A stretch of DNA of 51,192 nucleotides, from contig JAJRZV010000024.1 of the NCBI GenBank assembly GCA_024275095.1, positions 1-51,192 of the forward strand, given 5' to 3'. The notes under the pieces were generated by a model. The model saw only the letters and a list, made by a program, of their open reading frames with translations, was not told where the DNA came from and did no database searches. Made by a program: the position numbers and the translations under genes. Source of the DNA: a bacterium. Its GTDB lineage: Bacteria > JAJRZV01. This document shows positions 16,797 to 26,016 of the stretch, piece after piece. Position 1 is the first letter of the stretch, and every line of letters starts with the position of its first letter.

Positions 16797-16798
16797 AT

Positions 16799-17554
16799 TC
16801 AACCTCCCCTGATACTCGTACCAATTTTTTCACCGAGAAGGATTTTTTTCATGTTGCCTCGTTCTCTGATGTTGAATACAAATACGGGAATTTTTAAATC
16901 CCTCAGCATTGATATAGCAGTAGGATCCATCACCTTCAGGTTCCGTGTAAGCACTTCTTGAAAAGAAATTTCTTCAAATTTCGTGGCCTCAGGATAAACC
17001 TCGGGATCTTTATCATATACTCCGTCCACTTTTGTCGCTTTAAGTATTGCATCGGCATGTATTTCAGCCGCTCGAAGAGAAGCAGCGGTATCAGTGGTAA
17101 AAAAAGGATTGCCTGTACCGCATGCAAAAATTACAACCCGTCCCTTTTCAAGATGCCGAATAGCCCTGCGCCGGATATACGGCTCAGCCACCGCTTTCAT
17201 CTCGATGGCGGTGAGAACACGCGTGGGTATTTTCATTTTTTCGAGTGCATCCTGAAGTGCAAGAGCATTAATCACTGTGGCCAGCATTCCCATATAATCT
17301 CCAGTGGCTCTGTCAATTCCTTCGGACTCTACAGACCTCCCCCTGAAAATGTTACCACCTCCGATAACCACCGCCATCTCCACACCAAGAGCGTGAACCT
17401 CCGCTATTTCCGCAGCAATTTCCTTGAGAAGCTGAAAGGAGATGCCTGACCTGCCTTCTTCTGTTAAAGACTCGCCGCTGAGCTTGATAATTACACGCCT
17501 GTATAAGGAAGTTTTCCCCGACAACCCTGCATGTACATCTTTGTTATGATTCAT
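16799..17554 (-). CDS. pyrH: Uridylate kinase (UMP kinase)
   Basis: A 251-residue bacterial UMP kinase of the amino-acid-kinase fold. It phosphorylates UMP to UDP in pyrimidine biosynthesis. Visible motifs: KLSGESL near the N-terminus, GGGNIFRG (phosphate-binding loop), [40 protein letters not shown], and [13 protein letters not shown] near the nucleotide site. Start: ATG 17554 is preferred; it overlaps the end of tsf by 11 bases. A TTG at 17569 would only add NLEN-type residues. Lies between tsf and frr as in most bacteria. Confidence 0.96.
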   Translation of the reverse strand: MNHNKDVHAGLSGKTSLYRRVIIKLSGESLTEEGRSGISFQLLKEIAAEIAEVHALGVEMAVVIGGGNIFRGRSVESEGIDRATGDYMGMLATVINALALQDALEKMKIPTRVLTAIEMKAVAEPYIRRRAIRHLEKGRVVIFACGTGNPFFTTDTAASLRAAEIHADAILKATKVDGVYDKDPEVYPEATKFEEISFQEVLTRNLKVMDPTAISMLRDLKIPVFVFNIRERGNMKKILLGEKIGTSIRGG

Positions 17555-18146
17555 ATTTTCCAAGTTCAAACCGTATAAAACGCTTCACCCGTATGTTTTC
17601 TCCTAATTTGGCAATATAGGTCTTGATATAATCTTCAATGGTCATATCAGGATTTTTTACAAAATTCTGCTCTAATAGGCAATTCTCTTCAAAGAATTTT
17701 TCCAGCCGCCCCTCAACGATTTTCTCTATAACGTGGTCCGGTTTGCCCGTCTGACGGGCCTGTTCTCGAAGAATTTCCTTTTCTTTCTCAAGCACATCCG
17801 CGGGAATATCTTCCCTCGAAACATACCGTGGAGACATGGCTGCTATGTGCATGGCAAGATCGTGAACAAGGGTCTTAAAATCATCAGTTCTCGCAACAAA
17901 ATCAGTTTCACAATTTACTTCCAGCAGAACACCCACACGATTTCCCGGGTGTATGTATGAATCAACCATGCCTTCAAGAGTTTCTCTATGAAGTTTCTTA
18001 GACGCACCGGCGATACCTTTTTTGCGCAGGAACTCAATAGCTTTCTCAATATCCCCTCCTGTCTCTTGAAGCGCTTTTTTACAATCAAGGACTCCCGCTC
18101 CAGTCATCTCCCGAAGTTTTTTCACATCCTCAGTGCTAACAGACAT
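17544..18146 (-). CDS. tsf: Elongation factor Ts
   Basis: A 200-residue EF-Ts of the short type (E. coli has 283; Thermus has about 196). The N-terminal UBA-like domain reads [19 protein letters not shown], with [17 protein letters not shown]; the core holds [11 protein letters not shown], which contacts the EF-Tu Mg2+/nucleotide site (TDFVA motif with D and F). It acts as guanine-nucleotide exchange factor of EF-Tu. GGGAGGG lies 6 bases before ATG 18146. The C-terminus ends EL-GKYES and overlaps pyrH. Confidence 0.96.
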   Translation of the reverse strand: MSVSTEDVKKLREMTGAGVLDCKKALQETGGDIEKAIEFLRKKGIAGASKKLHRETLEGMVDSYIHPGNRVGVLLEVNCETDFVARTDDFKTLVHDLAMHIAAMSPRYVSREDIPADVLEKEKEILREQARQTGKPDHVIEKIVEGRLEKFFEENCLLEQNFVKNPDMTIEDYIKTYIAKLGENIRVKRFIRFELGKYES

Positions 18147-18166
18147 TTAAACCCTCCCCATGAAAA

Positions 18167-18958
18167 TCATTTTATTTCATCTGCGATGGTTTCTTCAGTG
18201 GCGGTTTCAAGTGATGCCTCCTCTACGCCCCCTTCCTCCTCTTCTTCGGCTGCAAAACGTTCCTGATAAATCTTCTGGCCCTCTATACACGCATCCGCGA
18301 TAGTGGTGGTAAGGAGTTTTATCGCGCGAATAGCATCGTCATTGGCTGGAATAAGGTATTCAATACCGGTAGGATCACAGTTGGTATCAACAAGTGCCAC
18401 AATGGGAATACCCAGCTTTTGTGCCTCTTTCACAGCGATCTCTTCTTTCTTGGTATCAATAACAAAAACCGCGTCTGGAAGCTTTTTGAGATTGCGCAGA
18501 CCTTCAAAATATTTTTTCAGTTTTTCCCTCTCTTTCTTGAGCTTATTGATCTCGCGCTTGGTAAGATGAGCGAACTGTTCGTGATACTCATCTTCGTCGA
18601 TTTTCTCCAGTTCCAGCAATTTGTCTATGCGTTTTTTTATGGTTTTGAAATTGGTAAGAGTACCTCCCAACCACCGTGTGGCCACGTAGGGCATGCCGCA
18701 ACGCAAAGCCTCCTGCCTGGTGGTTTCCTGTGCCTGTCGCTTGGTACCCACAAATAAAATTATCCCCCCTTGAGAAGTAAGGTCCACCACGAACCTGTAA
18801 GCCTTGTCAAGCAATTCAACTGTTTTTTGTAAATCGATGATATAAATGCCGTTTCTTTCTGCATAAATATAAGGTTCCATTTTAGGGTGCCAGCGGTTGG
18901 TCTGATGACCAAAATGGACCCCAGCCTCCAGCAACTGCTTCATCGTGACAACACTCAT
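18167..18958 (-). CDS. rpsB: 30S ribosomal protein S2
   Basis: A 263-residue S2. Signatures: [20 protein letters not shown] at the N-terminus, [30 protein letters not shown] (S2 signature), [12 protein letters not shown], and [20 protein letters not shown]. The C-terminal tail is acidic ([20 protein letters not shown]), longer than in E. coli and typical of several delta lineages. ATG 18958 is preceded by GGAGG (AGGAGGTTAGA). First gene of rpsB-tsf-pyrH-frr-recO, behind a promoter and a structured leader. Confidence 0.97.
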   Translation of the reverse strand: MSVVTMKQLLEAGVHFGHQTNRWHPKMEPYIYAERNGIYIIDLQKTVELLDKAYRFVVDLTSQGGIILFVGTKRQAQETTRQEALRCGMPYVATRWLGGTLTNFKTIKKRIDKLLELEKIDEDEYHEQFAHLTKREINKLKKEREKLKKYFEGLRNLKKLPDAVFVIDTKKEEIAVKEAQKLGIPIVALVDTNCDPTGIEYLIPANDDAIRAIKLLTTTIADACIEGQKIYQERFAAEEEEEGGVEEASLETATEETIADEIK

Positions 18959-18986
18959 TCTAACCTCCTGAAAACGGTTGTTCGTC

Positions 18987-19051
18987 CGCTCCCTTCAACC
19001 CCCCGGGAACCCGGTGGGTTTAATGGGCACCACCCGCAGGGTCCAGGAGCG
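18987..19051 (-). promoter_or_regulatory. Structured rpsB mRNA leader (candidate S2 autoregulatory element)
   Basis: From the predicted start near 19063 to ATG 18958 there is an untranslated leader of about 105 bases. CGCTCC (19051-19046) can pair with GGAGCG (18992-18987), closing a region that contains ACCC-TGC-GGGT, AACCC-ACC-GGGTT and the overlapping alternative CCGGG-TT-CCCGG. Structured leaders upstream of rpsB that bind S2 are known in several bacteria; this one fits in position but I cannot match it to a named consensus. Confidence 0.45.
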
Positions 19052-19069
19052 TGCTTTTTATCGAAGGTG

Positions 19070-19098
19070 TTTATACCTTTATTCATACGAATTTGCAA
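19070..19098 (-). promoter_or_regulatory. Sigma-70 promoter of the rpsB operon
   Basis: Minus strand: TTGCAA (19098-19093), 17-base spacer, TATAAA (19075-19070). Placed 110 bases before rpsB and just after dapF ends (19141), with an AT-rich spacer. Both boxes match the consensus at 4-5 of 6 positions and the spacing is ideal. Confidence 0.6.
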
Positions 19099-19140
19099 CA
19101 GAAGATGTCAGAATCGTGCAGACGAACACAATGCTGAAAC

Positions 19141-19944
19141 CTACAAAAGCACACCCTGAAAAACAGAACTTGCAGGACCAACAAGAACAACATCTCCTAT
19201 GCCGTCCCATTCCACCACCAGTTCACCTCCCGGAAGTTTCACAGTCACCGGACTGCCGACCCTGCCCTCCCGCACAGAGGCCACCGCAGAAGCACACGCC
19301 CCGGTTCCACATGCAAGAGTGGGGCCAGCTCCTCTTTCCCACACATGAACCTCAATAGCATTCGAAGATATAATCTTTACAAATTCCACATTGATACCAT
19401 TCGGAAACAAAGAACGGTTTTCTGAGATCACCTTCCCGTGTTTCTCCAGCGAACCTTTCTCAAAAATCACAGCATGAGGGTTACCCATAGAGACAAGGTG
19501 AGCATCCAGCACCTCGTCTGGAAGGGTTATCTTTACAGGGAACGACTCACCACGAAAAACAGAGGGCAACAGTGAGGCTTCAAATACAGGGCGACCCATA
19601 TTGACTCTGTAGTTCCCGCCTTCTTTCGTCACTTTTTTCAATCCAGCCAGTGTTTCCACAGAAACGCTTTTTCCCGTGGCTCTCCCGTGCCTGAGAGCAA
19701 AATCCACCAGGCACCGAATCCCATTGCCGCACATTCCTGCTTCAGAGCCGTCTGGATTAAAAATTCTCATCTTCACATCCGCCTTCTCCGAAGGAAGCAG
19801 AAGCAAAAGCTGGTCGGCTCCGATACCAAAATGTCTGTCCAGATATTTACGGGCGAATTCAGAATAATCGCCAATTGTCTGGTCAAACAGGTCTATCACA
19901 ACAAAGTCATTACCCAGAGCGTGCATCTTCTCAAATTCAATCAT
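19141..19944 (-). CDS. dapF: Diaminopimelate epimerase
   Basis: A 267-residue DapF, converting LL- to meso-diaminopimelate for lysine and peptidoglycan. Both catalytic cysteines are seen in their motifs: GMCGNGIRC (with preceding FNPDGSEA) and ACGTGACASAVAS. The start FEKMHALGNDFVVID is the family N-terminus. ATG overlaps the lysA stop by 4 bases (ATGA). The C-terminal end is GDVVLVGPASSVFQGVLL. It closes the argH-lipoprotein-lysA-dapF operon. Confidence 0.97.
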   Translation of the reverse strand: MIEFEKMHALGNDFVVIDLFDQTIGDYSEFARKYLDRHFGIGADQLLLLLPSEKADVKMRIFNPDGSEAGMCGNGIRCLVDFALRHGRATGKSVSVETLAGLKKVTKEGGNYRVNMGRPVFEASLLPSVFRGESFPVKITLPDEVLDAHLVSMGNPHAVIFEKGSLEKHGKVISENRSLFPNGINVEFVKIISSNAIEVHVWERGAGPTLACGTGACASAVASVREGRVGSPVTVKLPGGELVVEWDGIGDVVLVGPASSVFQGVLL

Positions 19945-21221
19945 TGTTTCACTTCCAATCCCACCTCATCTTTAATCAGGTATTCAATACTCTCTCTCCC
20001 TTTGACCAGGAAATAACTGTCTCCGTCAACCAACACCTCTGCAGCCCGCGGGCGGGAGTTGTAATTTGAAGCCATGCTCGCCGCGTAGGCACCTGCAGAA
20101 AGAACAGCAATATACGCACCCCGCTGGACCTCAGGAAACAATCGCGCTCTTGCGATAAAGTCACCGCTTTCGCAGACAGGTCCCACAATGTCCCATTCTT
20201 TCATTTCTCTATCTTCAATAGCTTCTACAGCTTCTACACACACCACCTCGTGATAGGCATCATAAAGTGAGGGCCTCGGCAGGTCATTCATCCCGATGTC
20301 CGTGATGATGAAGTTTTTGAACCGTGTCTTCTTTACATAGAGAACCTTTACAATAACTGCACCCGCATTACCCACAATGCTCCGTCCGGGTTCCAGTATG
20401 GGTATAGTACCCGACTCCTCTGCAATTTTATTGACGAGATTTGCATATTCGCGGATAGCAAATGGGCTGTCAGAGTCACGGTACTTGATGCCCACACCAC
20501 CCCCAAAATCGAAATACCTGATGTTCAGTCCATCTTTTTTCAAATGTTTCACCATTTCTTTAAGCTTATTGAAAGCTTCCTCAAACGGTTGAAGTGAAAG
20601 GATCTGTGAGCCGATGTGGCAGTCTATTCCCACAGGATCAAGACCCGGCGTTTTTGCTGCAAACGAATATGCTTCTAAAGCCTCGTCTTCGGGAAGACCG
20701 AACTTGGCTTTTTTGAAACCGGTGGAAATATAGGGATGCGAAGGAATTGCCACGTCCGGGTTAACGCGAATAGCCACAGGAGCCTCTTTTTTCAGATCTG
20801 CTGCGATACGCGCGATATTTTCCAGCTCTTCCATTGATTCCACGTTGAACATGAGGATGCCTACACGAAGGGCGTATTCAATTTCCTCATCGGTTTTACC
20901 CACACCAGAAAACACTATGCGCGAGGGATCTATCCCTGCGTGTATAGCTCTGTAAAGTTCTCCTCCGGATACCACATCCGCTCCTGCGCCCAATCCACCC
21001 AATATCTGAAGTATTGCTCTGCTGGTATTGGCTTTGACGGAGTAACATACAAGCCCATCTTCCCTCAGATGAGTTCGATACTCCATAAATTGCTTTTCGA
21101 TGTGATTGCGGCTGTAAACGTACAGGGGGGTGCCGAAACGCGTTGTAAGCTCGGTTATGGACACGTCTTCACAGTAAAGTTCCCCGTTCACATAACGAAA
21201 CTCACTGGCTGGAATAGTCAC
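19941..21221 (-). CDS. lysA: Diaminopimelate decarboxylase
   Basis: A 426-residue PLP-dependent fold-III decarboxylase producing lysine from meso-DAP. Seen: CYSVKANTSRAIL (PLP lysine in YSVKAN), VGIDCHIGSQI (HIGSQ), FDFGGGVGI (glycine loop), EPGRSIVGNAG, GPVCESGDF (active-site Cys from the partner subunit) and SAGAYAASMASNYN. The start codon is GTG 21221, 5 bases after GAGGTG and overlapping the upstream stop by 4 bases. Neighbour dapF supplies its substrate. Confidence 0.97.
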   Translation of the reverse strand: MTIPASEFRYVNGELYCEDVSITELTTRFGTPLYVYSRNHIEKQFMEYRTHLREDGLVCYSVKANTSRAILQILGGLGAGADVVSGGELYRAIHAGIDPSRIVFSGVGKTDEEIEYALRVGILMFNVESMEELENIARIAADLKKEAPVAIRVNPDVAIPSHPYISTGFKKAKFGLPEDEALEAYSFAAKTPGLDPVGIDCHIGSQILSLQPFEEAFNKLKEMVKHLKKDGLNIRYFDFGGGVGIKYRDSDSPFAIREYANLVNKIAEESGTIPILEPGRSIVGNAGAVIVKVLYVKKTRFKNFIITDIGMNDLPRPSLYDAYHEVVCVEAVEAIEDREMKEWDIVGPVCESGDFIARARLFPEVQRGAYIAVLSAGAYAASMASNYNSRPRAAEVLVDGDSYFLVKGRESIEYLIKDEVGLEVKQ

Positions 21222-22123
21222 TGTTTCACCTCGAAACGTATTCTACTTTCCCGCCTAAACGAATTGACGCTTGAGACCCCATAGATGCACCGGGACATAT
21301 GTTGTGTTTGATAAGAATTCATTGTTGAAGCGGCAACACCAACTTTTTTAACCCGTTTTCCACACTTGCGGTAAATAATATACCCCGTTACATCGGAAGA
21401 GGTAGAAGGTGTCCACACGACCTTAACCTGTTCACCCGTTTTAACAGTATAGACTCTTCCGGGGGGTGCAGGTGCCGGAGGCATGTTGCGTATTTTCACT
21501 TTTTTACATACGTCTCCCTCTACAGGAATACCTGCATAAAAAGTTACGGGACGAATGTAATATGTGTACTCCTGATTCATCTTTACGTTTACGTCGATAA
21601 AAAATCCTCTCCAAATAGGCGAAGAATTTAAGGGAATATACTGCGAACTGTCAACACGGTAAATATTGTAAAATTGACTTTGCGGACTTTCCCATCGCAC
21701 CTCTATCAGGCGTCCCAGGGATGAGGCGGTAACCTTGCTGATCTCACATCCGGGAATTGTCACCTCCTGAGGGAAATTTACCTTTGAAGGTGCTCCGTAA
21801 AGGCCGTTCTGAAACACGGGAAGTATTTCAATATCTCCGGTTAGTGATTCCATGCCCACACTTAACCAGTAAGGCAGCTTTGAAATCTCCAGATGTATCA
21901 GCAATTTTGGGCCTGAATACACCACAATTTCCTTTAATCCCTGCGCCTGTGGGCGTTTAATAAACATAATCAATGTATTGCCGCGTATCAGGATGGGGAT
22001 CCTTGTAAATAATGGGCGTACATACTTGGCTGGATATTCCGGTGGAACCCTGTGCCCGCACGCACCGGTACCCAGATATACCAGCAAAATGAGAACTCCA
22101 TATGCAGCCAAATATTTCTTCAT
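21218..22123 (-). CDS. Lipoprotein with fibronectin-III-like domains
   Basis: A 301-residue lipoprotein from ATG 22123 (TTG at 22132 would add three residues; no strong ribosome-binding site). The lipobox is GTGAC with C22, followed by GHRVPPEYP. The mature part is beta-rich, with two fibronectin-III-like modules: one around ISKVTASSLGRLIEVRWESP and one around GRVYTVKTGEQVKVVWTPST, then SDVTGYIIYRKCGKR and YGVSSVN. Proteins of this type sit between argH and lysA in many delta-proteobacteria. The function is unknown; a short lipoprotein (LptM/YifL) occupies the similar place in E. coli. Likely outer-membrane associated. Confidence 0.8.
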   Translation of the reverse strand: MKKYLAAYGVLILLVYLGTGACGHRVPPEYPAKYVRPLFTRIPILIRGNTLIMFIKRPQAQGLKEIVVYSGPKLLIHLEISKLPYWLSVGMESLTGDIEILPVFQNGLYGAPSKVNFPQEVTIPGCEISKVTASSLGRLIEVRWESPQSQFYNIYRVDSSQYIPLNSSPIWRGFFIDVNVKMNQEYTYYIRPVTFYAGIPVEGDVCKKVKIRNMPPAPAPPGRVYTVKTGEQVKVVWTPSTSSDVTGYIIYRKCGKRVKKVGVAASTMNSYQTQHMSRCIYGVSSVNSFRRESRIRFEVKQ

Positions 22124-22137
22124 CCAAGGCAATCAGC

Positions 22138-23532
22138 TCAGCACATCTTATTCTTGGTATGCGCCTTCACCAAATTCAACAACCTGCGCGCTGTTTTTTT
22201 TACCTCTGAAGGATGAGGACCTCCCGGAACCTTCCTGGCCTTAACGCTTCCTTCCGGGCACAGTGTTTTAACGTCTTCAGGGTCAAGAGCAGGGTGGATT
22301 TTCTTCAGTTCACTATCTCTTATTTCTACAGGAGATTCTTTATTATCCATGAGGTGCTTCACCAGTTTGCCCACCGCTTCATGGGCTGTACGAAACGGGA
22401 CACCCTTCTGAACGAGCTTCTCTGCGAGATCGGTCATGAGCAATTTCCAATCTTCTGCGGCTCCAGCAAGGATATCCCTGCGAAACTCCAGGCGCTCCAC
22501 AAGCATACACATGATGTTTACACTGGCAAGTGTGGTATCGAATGCACTGAACAGGTGAACCTTGCCTTCCTGGAGATCACGATTGTAGGTAAGGGGAAGA
22601 TTTTTTTCCAGAGCCAAAAGTGCAACAGCGGCTGCTATTACACCACCCGCCTTGCCGCGCACCAGCTCAGGAACATCTGGATTTTTCTTGTGAGGCATGA
22701 GGGAACTTCCTGTACACATTTCATCGGGCAGTTCCACAAACGAGAATTCATCAGATGCCCACAGGATCAATTCCTCCGCGAATCGCGAAAGGGTCACCAT
22801 GATGGCTGCGCAGATAAAGGTAAATTCGGCAAGCAAATCCCGAAACGAGACAGCATCCATGCTGTTAAGACAGATGCGTGAGAACCCGAGTTTCTCCGCC
22901 ATAAACCTGCGGTCAAGTCCCAGCGTGTTGGAAGCAAGTGCACCTGAGCCCAGTGGCAATTCATCGTTACGTTCCAAGAAGTCCTGAAACCTCGTCAGAT
23001 GCCTGTAAAGGGCACACGCGTAGGCGTTGAGGTGATGGCCTGCTGTCACAACTTGTGCACGCTGAAGATGTGTATAGCCTGGCATTATCGTGGAAGCATA
23101 TTTAATGGCTTTCTCTGCGAGCACCTCGACGAAATGCGCGAGCGAATACAACAATTCCTTCCCTGCATCTTTCATGAACATGCGAACATCCAGGACCACC
23201 TGCTCGTTGCGGCTTCTGCCCGCATGGAGCTTTTTTCCAATATCTCCTGTAAGCTCTACAAGCCGTCTTTCAATGGCCGTATGAATGTCTTCATCAGAGG
23301 AGTGAAACGAAAAACTTCCGGAGTCCATTTCTTTCTTTATCCGGTTGAGAGCAGAGACGATTTTTCTTTCCTCTCCTGACGTAATCACACCTGCTTTCCT
23401 CAATGCCTGTGCGTATACCTGGCTTCCCTTTATATCGTACGTGTAAAGGCGATGGTCTGTTTTCAGAGAGTTGGTATACTCTTCAACCTCCTCGAGAGTC
23501 CTGCCTGAAAATCGTCCACCCCATAACTTCAT
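22138..23532 (-). CDS. argH: Argininosuccinate lyase
   Basis: A 464-residue ArgH of the fumarase/aspartase superfamily, cleaving argininosuccinate to arginine and fumarate. Signature GSSLMPHKKNPDVPE is intact, as are the N-terminal LWGGRFSG, DEDIHTAIERRLVELTGD and HAGRSRNEQVVLD (active-site loops). ATG 23532 follows GGAGGGAGAT; GTG 23547 would start upstream of that site. First gene of the argH-lysA-dapF operon, divergent from the TRAP-like gene. Confidence 0.97.
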   Translation of the reverse strand: MKLWGGRFSGRTLEEVEEYTNSLKTDHRLYTYDIKGSQVYAQALRKAGVITSGEERKIVSALNRIKKEMDSGSFSFHSSDEDIHTAIERRLVELTGDIGKKLHAGRSRNEQVVLDVRMFMKDAGKELLYSLAHFVEVLAEKAIKYASTIMPGYTHLQRAQVVTAGHHLNAYACALYRHLTRFQDFLERNDELPLGSGALASNTLGLDRRFMAEKLGFSRICLNSMDAVSFRDLLAEFTFICAAIMVTLSRFAEELILWASDEFSFVELPDEMCTGSSLMPHKKNPDVPELVRGKAGGVIAAAVALLALEKNLPLTYNRDLQEGKVHLFSAFDTTLASVNIMCMLVERLEFRRDILAGAAEDWKLLMTDLAEKLVQKGVPFRTAHEAVGKLVKHLMDNKESPVEIRDSELKKIHPALDPEDVKTLCPEGSVKARKVPGGPHPSEVKKTARRLLNLVKAHTKNKMC

Positions 23533-23697
23533 ATCTCCCTCCGGCACTCAAATTAAATGGTCATCTTCTTCTTTATACCATAAACAAAATGCCAGTCTCT
23601 TCATTTGCCGCCAAAATCTTCTCTTGATGAGTCCTACTTTCCATGAAAAAATTCATACAGTGTGAGTATACTTTTCAAAAGAGCCCGGAGGATTTCG

Positions 23698-24675
23698 ATG
23701 TTTAAAAAAATAACGATTTTATTTCTATTGTTTCCTCCCGTTGCCCTGGCTGGACAACTCGCTTTGAAAATGGCCACCATCGCACCCGAGGGCACGGGCT
23801 GGATGGAGGTATGGAAAGATGCTGCACAGGAAATAGAAGCACGCACAAAGGGAGCGATAGATGTGCGCACATACGCCTCAGGCGTCCTGGGAGACGAAGG
23901 CGAATACGTCACGCTCCTGAAAAACGGAGACATTGATCTCGCCGGAATTACAGTTCACGGCATTTCACTCATTGCTCCCCAGTTCCTGGTACTCTCCGTT
24001 CCCTTCCAGTTCCGTAATTACAGCGAGGTGGATTATGTGCTCGAAAACCTGGACGAAGAATTCAGGAGCATCTTCCAGAAAAAGGGATATCAACCTCTCC
24101 TCTTTATTGATCATGGATTCGTCTACGCTTATTCAACAATAAACATACAAACTCCTCCCGAAATCAGGAAAGCCAGGGTGTGGATATGGATGGATGAGCC
24201 CTCTGCAAGACTGATCTTTAAGGCCATGAACGTACAAAACTTTGTTCCCGTACCCTTTCAAGATGTAGTGCCAGGGTTAAAGAATGGACTCATTGACATT
24301 GTTTACACTTCTCCCAGTGTCTGCGTCGCCACCATGTGGTACCGGTACCTCAACTATTTAATTTCTCCACCTTTGCGTTACGAACCCGCTGTTCTCGTGG
24401 CCGGTCCTTCATTCAAACAAAAGTTTTCGCCCCAGCAACAAATGCTTATCTCTGAAATCATTGCCACAAAGGTCCAGGAGGCCAGAGAAATCATGCGGAG
24501 AGAGCAGGACAACGCCTTTGTCGAGCTCAAAAAAAGAATGAAATTGATCCGCTGGAGAGAAGAGTTTACCTCCAGCATTCGTGAAAGAACCCTGGAGTTC
24601 ATGGTCGAAAAGGGTCTTGCAGATGCGTCTCTGTTGCGGAAAGTGAACGCGCTGTTACGAACATTCAGAAAATAA
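23698..24675 (+). CDS. TRAP-type (DctP-like) periplasmic binding protein, orphan
   Basis: A 325-residue exported protein. Signal peptide ILFLLFPPVALAG then the DctP family pattern: LKMATIAPEGTGWMEVWKDA, ARTKGAIDVRTYASGVLGDE, LLKNGDIDLAGITVHG, LVLSVPFQFRNYSEVDYVL, KARVWIWMDEPSARLIFKAM (Arg-containing ligand site region), and PGLKNGLIDIVYTSPSVC. DctP-type proteins bind organic acids for a DctQM sodium symporter; no dctQ or dctM is in the window. Start ATG 23698 has GGAGG 7 bases upstream. The ligand cannot be named. It precedes the glycan-processing cluster on the same strand; co-function is possible but unproven. Confidence 0.85.
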   Translation: MFKKITILFLLFPPVALAGQLALKMATIAPEGTGWMEVWKDAAQEIEARTKGAIDVRTYASGVLGDEGEYVTLLKNGDIDLAGITVHGISLIAPQFLVLSVPFQFRNYSEVDYVLENLDEEFRSIFQKKGYQPLLFIDHGFVYAYSTINIQTPPEIRKARVWIWMDEPSARLIFKAMNVQNFVPVPFQDVVPGLKNGLIDIVYTSPSVCVATMWYRYLNYLISPPLRYEPAVLVAGPSFKQKFSPQQQMLISEIIATKVQEAREIMRREQDNAFVELKKRMKLIRWREEFTSSIRERTLEFMVEKGLADASLLRKVNALLRTFRK

Positions 24676-24745
24676 AGAATAAAACAAAGTATTGCAATCT
24701 CCAAATTTCCTTTCCAAGCATGTAGCACACCTGAGGGTTGTAGTA

Positions 24746-24751
24746 TATAAT
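24746..24751 (+). promoter_or_regulatory. Possible -10 box upstream of the glycan cluster
   Basis: TATAAT lies 17 bases before the first ATG of the DUF4855 gene. No good -35 box is visible at the right spacing, so this is weak. If real, the message is nearly leaderless or the gene starts further in. Confidence 0.3.
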
Positions 24752-24767
24752 TTGCAATTCGTAATAA

Positions 24768-26015
24768 ATGACACCCAAACAACACGGAAGAAAATACACA
24801 TTCAAAAACCCATCATGTTCTATTGTTTCCCACAAAAACAACACTGCCGGTGGCAGAGCATTTTACGGATTTGCAAAAGTGATTGTGGTGTGCGCCTTTC
24901 TTATACAAACGATGTGTGCCCCAAAAGAAGGCTCGGTGTGCCTGCATAAGAAAGGCACTTACCTTGAACCTGGATGTTTAAGCGCCGGGATTTCCAGCAT
25001 GGCCCTTATCTACGTATCCGACTTTCATGGGCGATTGCTTCACTGGTCAGAGGAAGAATTCACTCCGTATCTTGTTTACGTGGACGAAGACGGCATACCA
25101 CACGAAGATATGAAAATGTTCGATGCATTCCTCATACTTGCCGGTGCCAGGAACACGTCCGGTGAAAATCACTCTTTTGCCAATCAGTTCGAAACCGGGT
25201 ATCCTTCATCGCTCTCGGACTGGACATGGCTGATGAAAAAAATTTTCGCACCCGATGGTCCACTTGCAGGGCTCGAAAAAGCAGCCGAGAAATGGCACCG
25301 CGAAGTGAAAATTGTCCTCCTCATTCCCTACCCCGAACGGGAACAGAAAAAATTTGGAGTGCTGCATGGCAAAGAGCTCAACTTCCGTTCATACACAGAT
25401 CGGTTTACTGCTGTAACATGGTGGATTTCGGAAACACTTCAAAAATGGGAAAACAGTGACTATTCCAGATTGGGTTTCGCAGGATTTTACTGGATGAACG
25501 AGGTCATGTTCGAATTCGGTGGTGTGTATGGAGACAATTCGGACGAACGACTTGTCGCTGAAATAAGAGACGTCATTCACTCAATAGATACAGGCAATGG
25601 ATCGTTACGGTTCTTCTGGATTCCATCGAATCTTTTCTTCGTGGTAAAGCCGTCTCTTCTCGACCCCGGTGCACCATGGTATCTGGACGCAGAAGGAAAA
25701 GAGATTTTCGATGCTGTGATATTTCAGCCCAATTACATGCAGGGATTTTATGAATGGAGAACCTACAGGACTCTCCAGCAGGTGGCGGAAGTAGCGAAAA
25801 CTTATGGTTTCGGAGTGGAAATGGAATTCAATGAGTGTATCTTCACGGACAGGGGATGCCTTAACCGGGCGATGGAATACTTTGACGCAGGCAGGAAATA
25901 TCAATGGAGGAAAAGCGTCCAGGCATTCGTATTCGGCAATTACCGGCTATCCAGGATGAGAAAGGAACTCCCCGCCCTCTACGACGAAATATATCGTTAC
26001 CTGAACGAGGAATGA
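24768..26015 (+). CDS. DUF4855-like exported lipoprotein
   Basis: A 415-residue protein from ATG 24768; the long basic N-region and lack of a ribosome-binding site suggest the true start may be an internal GTG near residue 38. A hydrophobic segment VIVVCAFLIQTMC ends in a possible lipobox (QTMC). The body has the text of DUF4855: ALIYVSDFHGRLLHW, LILAGARNT, LLIPYPE, LGFAGFYWMNEVMF, WIPSNLF, GAPWYL, VIFQPNYMQGF and VEMEFNECIF. DUF4855 proteins look like TIM-barrel glycoside-hydrolase relatives found with carbohydrate-active enzymes; activity is not established. The next gene starts 2 bases after its stop. Confidence 0.75.
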   Translation: MTPKQHGRKYTFKNPSCSIVSHKNNTAGGRAFYGFAKVIVVCAFLIQTMCAPKEGSVCLHKKGTYLEPGCLSAGISSMALIYVSDFHGRLLHWSEEEFTPYLVYVDEDGIPHEDMKMFDAFLILAGARNTSGENHSFANQFETGYPSSLSDWTWLMKKIFAPDGPLAGLEKAAEKWHREVKIVLLIPYPEREQKKFGVLHGKELNFRSYTDRFTAVTWWISETLQKWENSDYSRLGFAGFYWMNEVMFEFGGVYGDNSDERLVAEIRDVIHSIDTGNGSLRFFWIPSNLFFVVKPSLLDPGAPWYLDAEGKEIFDAVIFQPNYMQGFYEWRTYRTLQQVAEVAKTYGFGVEMEFNECIFTDRGCLNRAMEYFDAGRKYQWRKSVQAFVFGNYRLSRMRKELPALYDEIYRYLNEE

Positions 26016-26016
26016 A

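Noticed and set aside
22213-22881. Plus-strand open frame of 222 codons
   Set aside because: Antisense to argH, which has all family motifs.
23533-23697. Possible sigma-54 or sigma-70 promoter between argH and the TRAP gene
   Set aside because: Best matches (TGGCAT with poor -12, TATAAA without -35) were too weak to claim.
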